Origin: an uncultured Collinsella sp.
Lineage (GTDB): Bacteria; Actinomycetota; Coriobacteriia; Coriobacteriales; Coriobacteriaceae
Assembly: GCA_902489945.1 (NCBI GenBank)
Contig: CABUBZ010000019.1
Span: 1 to 32,450 of the forward strand
DNA: 32,450 nucleotides
Direction of reading: 5' to 3'
A program made the translations under genes and the position numbers. The notes under the pieces were generated by a model. That model had not been told where the DNA came from. It saw only the letters and a program-made list of their open reading frames with translations, and ran no database searches. The number at the start of each line of letters is the position of its first letter. Position 1 is the stretch's first letter. Shown here piece by piece: positions 31,601 through 32,450 of this stretch.

Positions 31601-32029
31601 ACGAGCGACGAATCGCCAGTTAGCTTTGCTACGCAGACAATCAGTCTCGGCATTAAAGACCTCGACAACAATCACCAAAAGCAGCTCACCTACTACATCC
31701 GTGAATGTCCCGCCAGCAAGCCCGATGGCACCAAACACGAAGGCTACAAGAACGACACCAAGAGGTTCAAGGTCGTGGTGACGGCAACGGACAACGGTGG
31801 CGGCACGTTGAACTGCACGCCGACCTACTACGAGGTCGACGCCAACGGCGCGGAACGCAAGACCGATGACCCCACCTTCACCAACACCTACTCCACCTCA
31901 TTGCCCCTTTCTGGTATGTCAGGCGTCACTCTGACGTACCTTGCCGGCGCGGCGGTGCTTTGCGCTGCTGCGGCCTGGATGCACATTCGTCGCAAGGCGA
32001 ATGCGAAGGGGGGTGAGCGTCGTGAATAA
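28685..32029 (+). CDS. Large sortase-anchored surface protein with beta-helix and isopeptide pilin domains
   Basis: 1114 residues. N-terminal signal peptide with VLCGASVLSLVLSLVMPP (about 22-40) and cleavage near QAIA-ND, then an acidic linker. A right-handed beta-helix of repeated LxLxGG-I-x-GN type turns (about 300-600, e.g. GGGVYADNSATLNLSGGVIS) resembles polymorphic outer-surface and pectate-lyase-like adhesins. Two pilin-type isopeptide (Spy0128-like) domains follow (about 740-870 and 930-1070, NVYPAIKVKANKVL, WTPQVTKKVDGGE). The end is a sorting signal: LPLSG, a hydrophobic span VTLTYLAGAAVLCAAAAW, then HIRRKANAK. Start ATG 28685 follows GGAGGAGGCATCG. It carries nine consecutive G at 28858-28866. 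Probably a pilus-tip or wall adhesin; its ligand is unknown. Confidence 0.87.
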   Translation: MTANSNKSKQGNKAAHRVIAGVLCGASVLSLVLSLVMPPISQAIANDAQTAPTEKTVMGGGSSSESTDVDDTTNGDTKNQNSDDAEGDETGDDASEAAPLSDDAEVEGAAQPADDGQSVYKAATVANEGEAQGLQKDADDYTLLTSDDDLTIYLAMQNKPEKLRLTADISSTVPITIRQNTTIDLAGHKIYYRTGNNDTFITVTSGALTIEDNTAQVSDAPSVVANDPGRLAIIKWTGDKNDAPQSLTYYETTSALNEDGLGTTETTTQHVVSGFGAIVGASEGGSVQRVISVEDGGTLNLNGGMITTPRTLGNNGHVILSQGTVNISGGYVTNGNGGGWGGGLCVTGANAKFNMTGGVIAANMAASGGGVYADNSATLNLSGGVISGNATYKKACDDVDNPNNGYGGGVFTKNADVTINGTANITNNRVDSYITTKYNNGLLGGGGIACTNHGKLTMTGGSVTANYSYEAGGGIYAGFHNQSITFSMTGGTIAGNESANAEGGGLRISSGTTGVIEAASAFSKVYITNNKTMTGKSRGGDWGGGGVFIQKGGRLNVLKSLITDNKAGGWSGGIGACPTGETTVSHSDGAAIYNNTDNVDQDGKHLDTPHYSAGGDGKTEDSDEENYVTPLFQTSGHKDFFLVRNKNGADKTIAVVLGKMLGGGSAGWQGTCDGNPITIDPNGGAGAKYMFGLQANPSPDARKKAREEATTIISGNYSYTHGGGIMTNGDLVVGKVDEPLNVYPAIKVKANKVLLKDGEVQGLSGHDYQFKLLGKADGSGGEPYWNTDGTLNANGCEATPEVTVNDEGEIVIDTAANFQSGNYDLYLVEVPIDEKGTTFDKTIYKIHVEVGTSPVETTIFLGVKINRYAVDASTSKVFVKKKDATEFKECEAGFYNWSTDTADSAVSTVKIGDGSNPAFKNELAPYKTSGTWTPQVTKKVDGGEMKKFKFELYTKDASGNETVLDTQCTEKGTSDESPVSFATQTISLGIKDLDNNHQKQLTYYIRECPASKPDGTKHEGYKNDTKRFKVVVTATDNGGGTLNCTPTYYEVDANGAERKTDDPTFTNTYSTSLPLSGMSGVTLTYLAGAAVLCAAAAWMHIRRKANAKGGERRE
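28858..28866 (+). repeat. G9 homopolymer inside the surface-protein gene
   Basis: Nine consecutive G lie at codons 58-61 (Met-Gly-Gly-Gly). Loss or gain of one base would shift the frame and end the protein early, so the tract could switch expression. As written the frame is open. Confidence 0.9.
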
Positions 32030-32450
32030 GAAAGTTAGCTCCTTCCCGATCTTGTTTGCGCTGCTCACCCTCTTGGTCAGCACCTGCGCGGTCGTGTTCC
32101 CCGCCTCCGCGCAGGCCGCGCCGACCTCGACCGGTTCCATTACGGTGAGCGGCACCGTGGCGAGCAGCTACGACGCCTACCAGATCTTTAGCGCCGATGT
32201 CTCCGACGGCGACAACGACGCCAAGGTCTACTCCCAGATCGCCTGGGCAAGCGACGCCGCGCGCGACGCTGTCCTGCCCGTGCTGCACAGCGCCGGCATG
32301 CCCAATTCCCAGACCACCGCGCAGGAAGCTGCCGAGTGGCTCAACACCGATTCCCACCTTACGAGCGCGCTGAGCGCACAGCTCGCTCGTTCCCTCCAGA
32401 GCTCCGACGCTGTGTCCGTGCCCCTTAACGCGGGCACGGCGGCCGAGCTG
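32022..32450 (+). CDS. Pilin-like isopeptide-forming fimbrial protein (partial, C-terminus outside window)
   Basis: 143 residues are visible. A signal peptide (VSSFPILFALLTLLVSTCAV, then PASAQA) is followed by GSITVSGTVASSYDAYQIFS, the typical beginning of Gram-positive major or minor pilins whose first domain forms an isopeptide bond. The rest (SQIAWASDAARDAV and onwards) fits an N-terminal pilin domain. The start GTG 32022 overlaps the stop codon of the surface-protein gene by eight bases and follows GGGGGGTGAGCGTC, so translation is coupled. Further pilins and a sortase would be expected downstream. The sorting signal lies outside the window. Confidence 0.85.
   Translation, partial: MNKKVSSFPILFALLTLLVSTCAVVFPASAQAAPTSTGSITVSGTVASSYDAYQIFSADVSDGDNDAKVYSQIAWASDAARDAVLPVLHSAGMPNSQTTAQEAAEWLNTDSHLTSALSAQLARSLQSSDAVSVPLNAGTAAEL

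Overview
The window looks like a chromosomal segment of a high-GC, Gram-positive anaerobe of the Coriobacteriia, probably Collinsella or a close relative. This is inferred from codon use, from a GlnR-like regulator beside a glutamine synthetase family gene, from sortase-anchored surface proteins, and from many short hairpin repeats between genes. No rRNA, tRNA, CRISPR array, transposase or prophage was found.

Left part (1-9823): a sugar-acid catabolic regulon with accessory genes. It holds the end of an SDR oxidoreductase gene (gluconate 5-dehydrogenase-like), a decayed GntR gene, an AlbA/Schlafen-type regulator behind four similar dyads, an AAA ATPase behind 10-bp tandem repeats, a YczE-like membrane protein, a HIT protein, a FadR-type GntR regulator, KDPG aldolase, KDG kinase and a LacI regulator. 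LacI-type operators (CGAAAYCGRTTTCG) lie at the promoters of yczE, the HIT gene and kdgK, with a weak copy upstream of the SDR gene. The yczE and kdgK/eda units also share two undescribed leader-RNA structures: an 18-bp hairpin with an almost invariant 22-nt loop, and a covarying multi-helix element with mutually exclusive helices just before yczE and before eda.

Middle (9824-21745): a glutamine synthetase family gene followed by a GlnR-like OmpR regulator, with a GlnR-box-like site in the promoter. The glutamine synthetase appears to lack several metal-binding and catalytic residues and may be a sensor pseudoenzyme. Then come an HtrA protease, NAD-dependent DNA ligase with a coupled 59-codon ORF, a MATE exporter with the remnant of a possible regulator, and a heterodimeric ABC exporter.

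Right part (21746-32450): a Vsr/DUF559-like protein bracketed by two copies of a hairpin repeat, moaA and a moaC-mobB fusion (molybdenum cofactor), an MFS transporter and a HAD phosphatase. After an AT-rich 0.5-kb gap a pilus/adhesin operon begins: a 1114-residue beta-helix surface protein carrying a G9 tract early in its reading frame, then a pilin-like gene that overlaps its stop codon and runs off the window.

All calls come from reading the sequence and from remembered family features. No database search was run.
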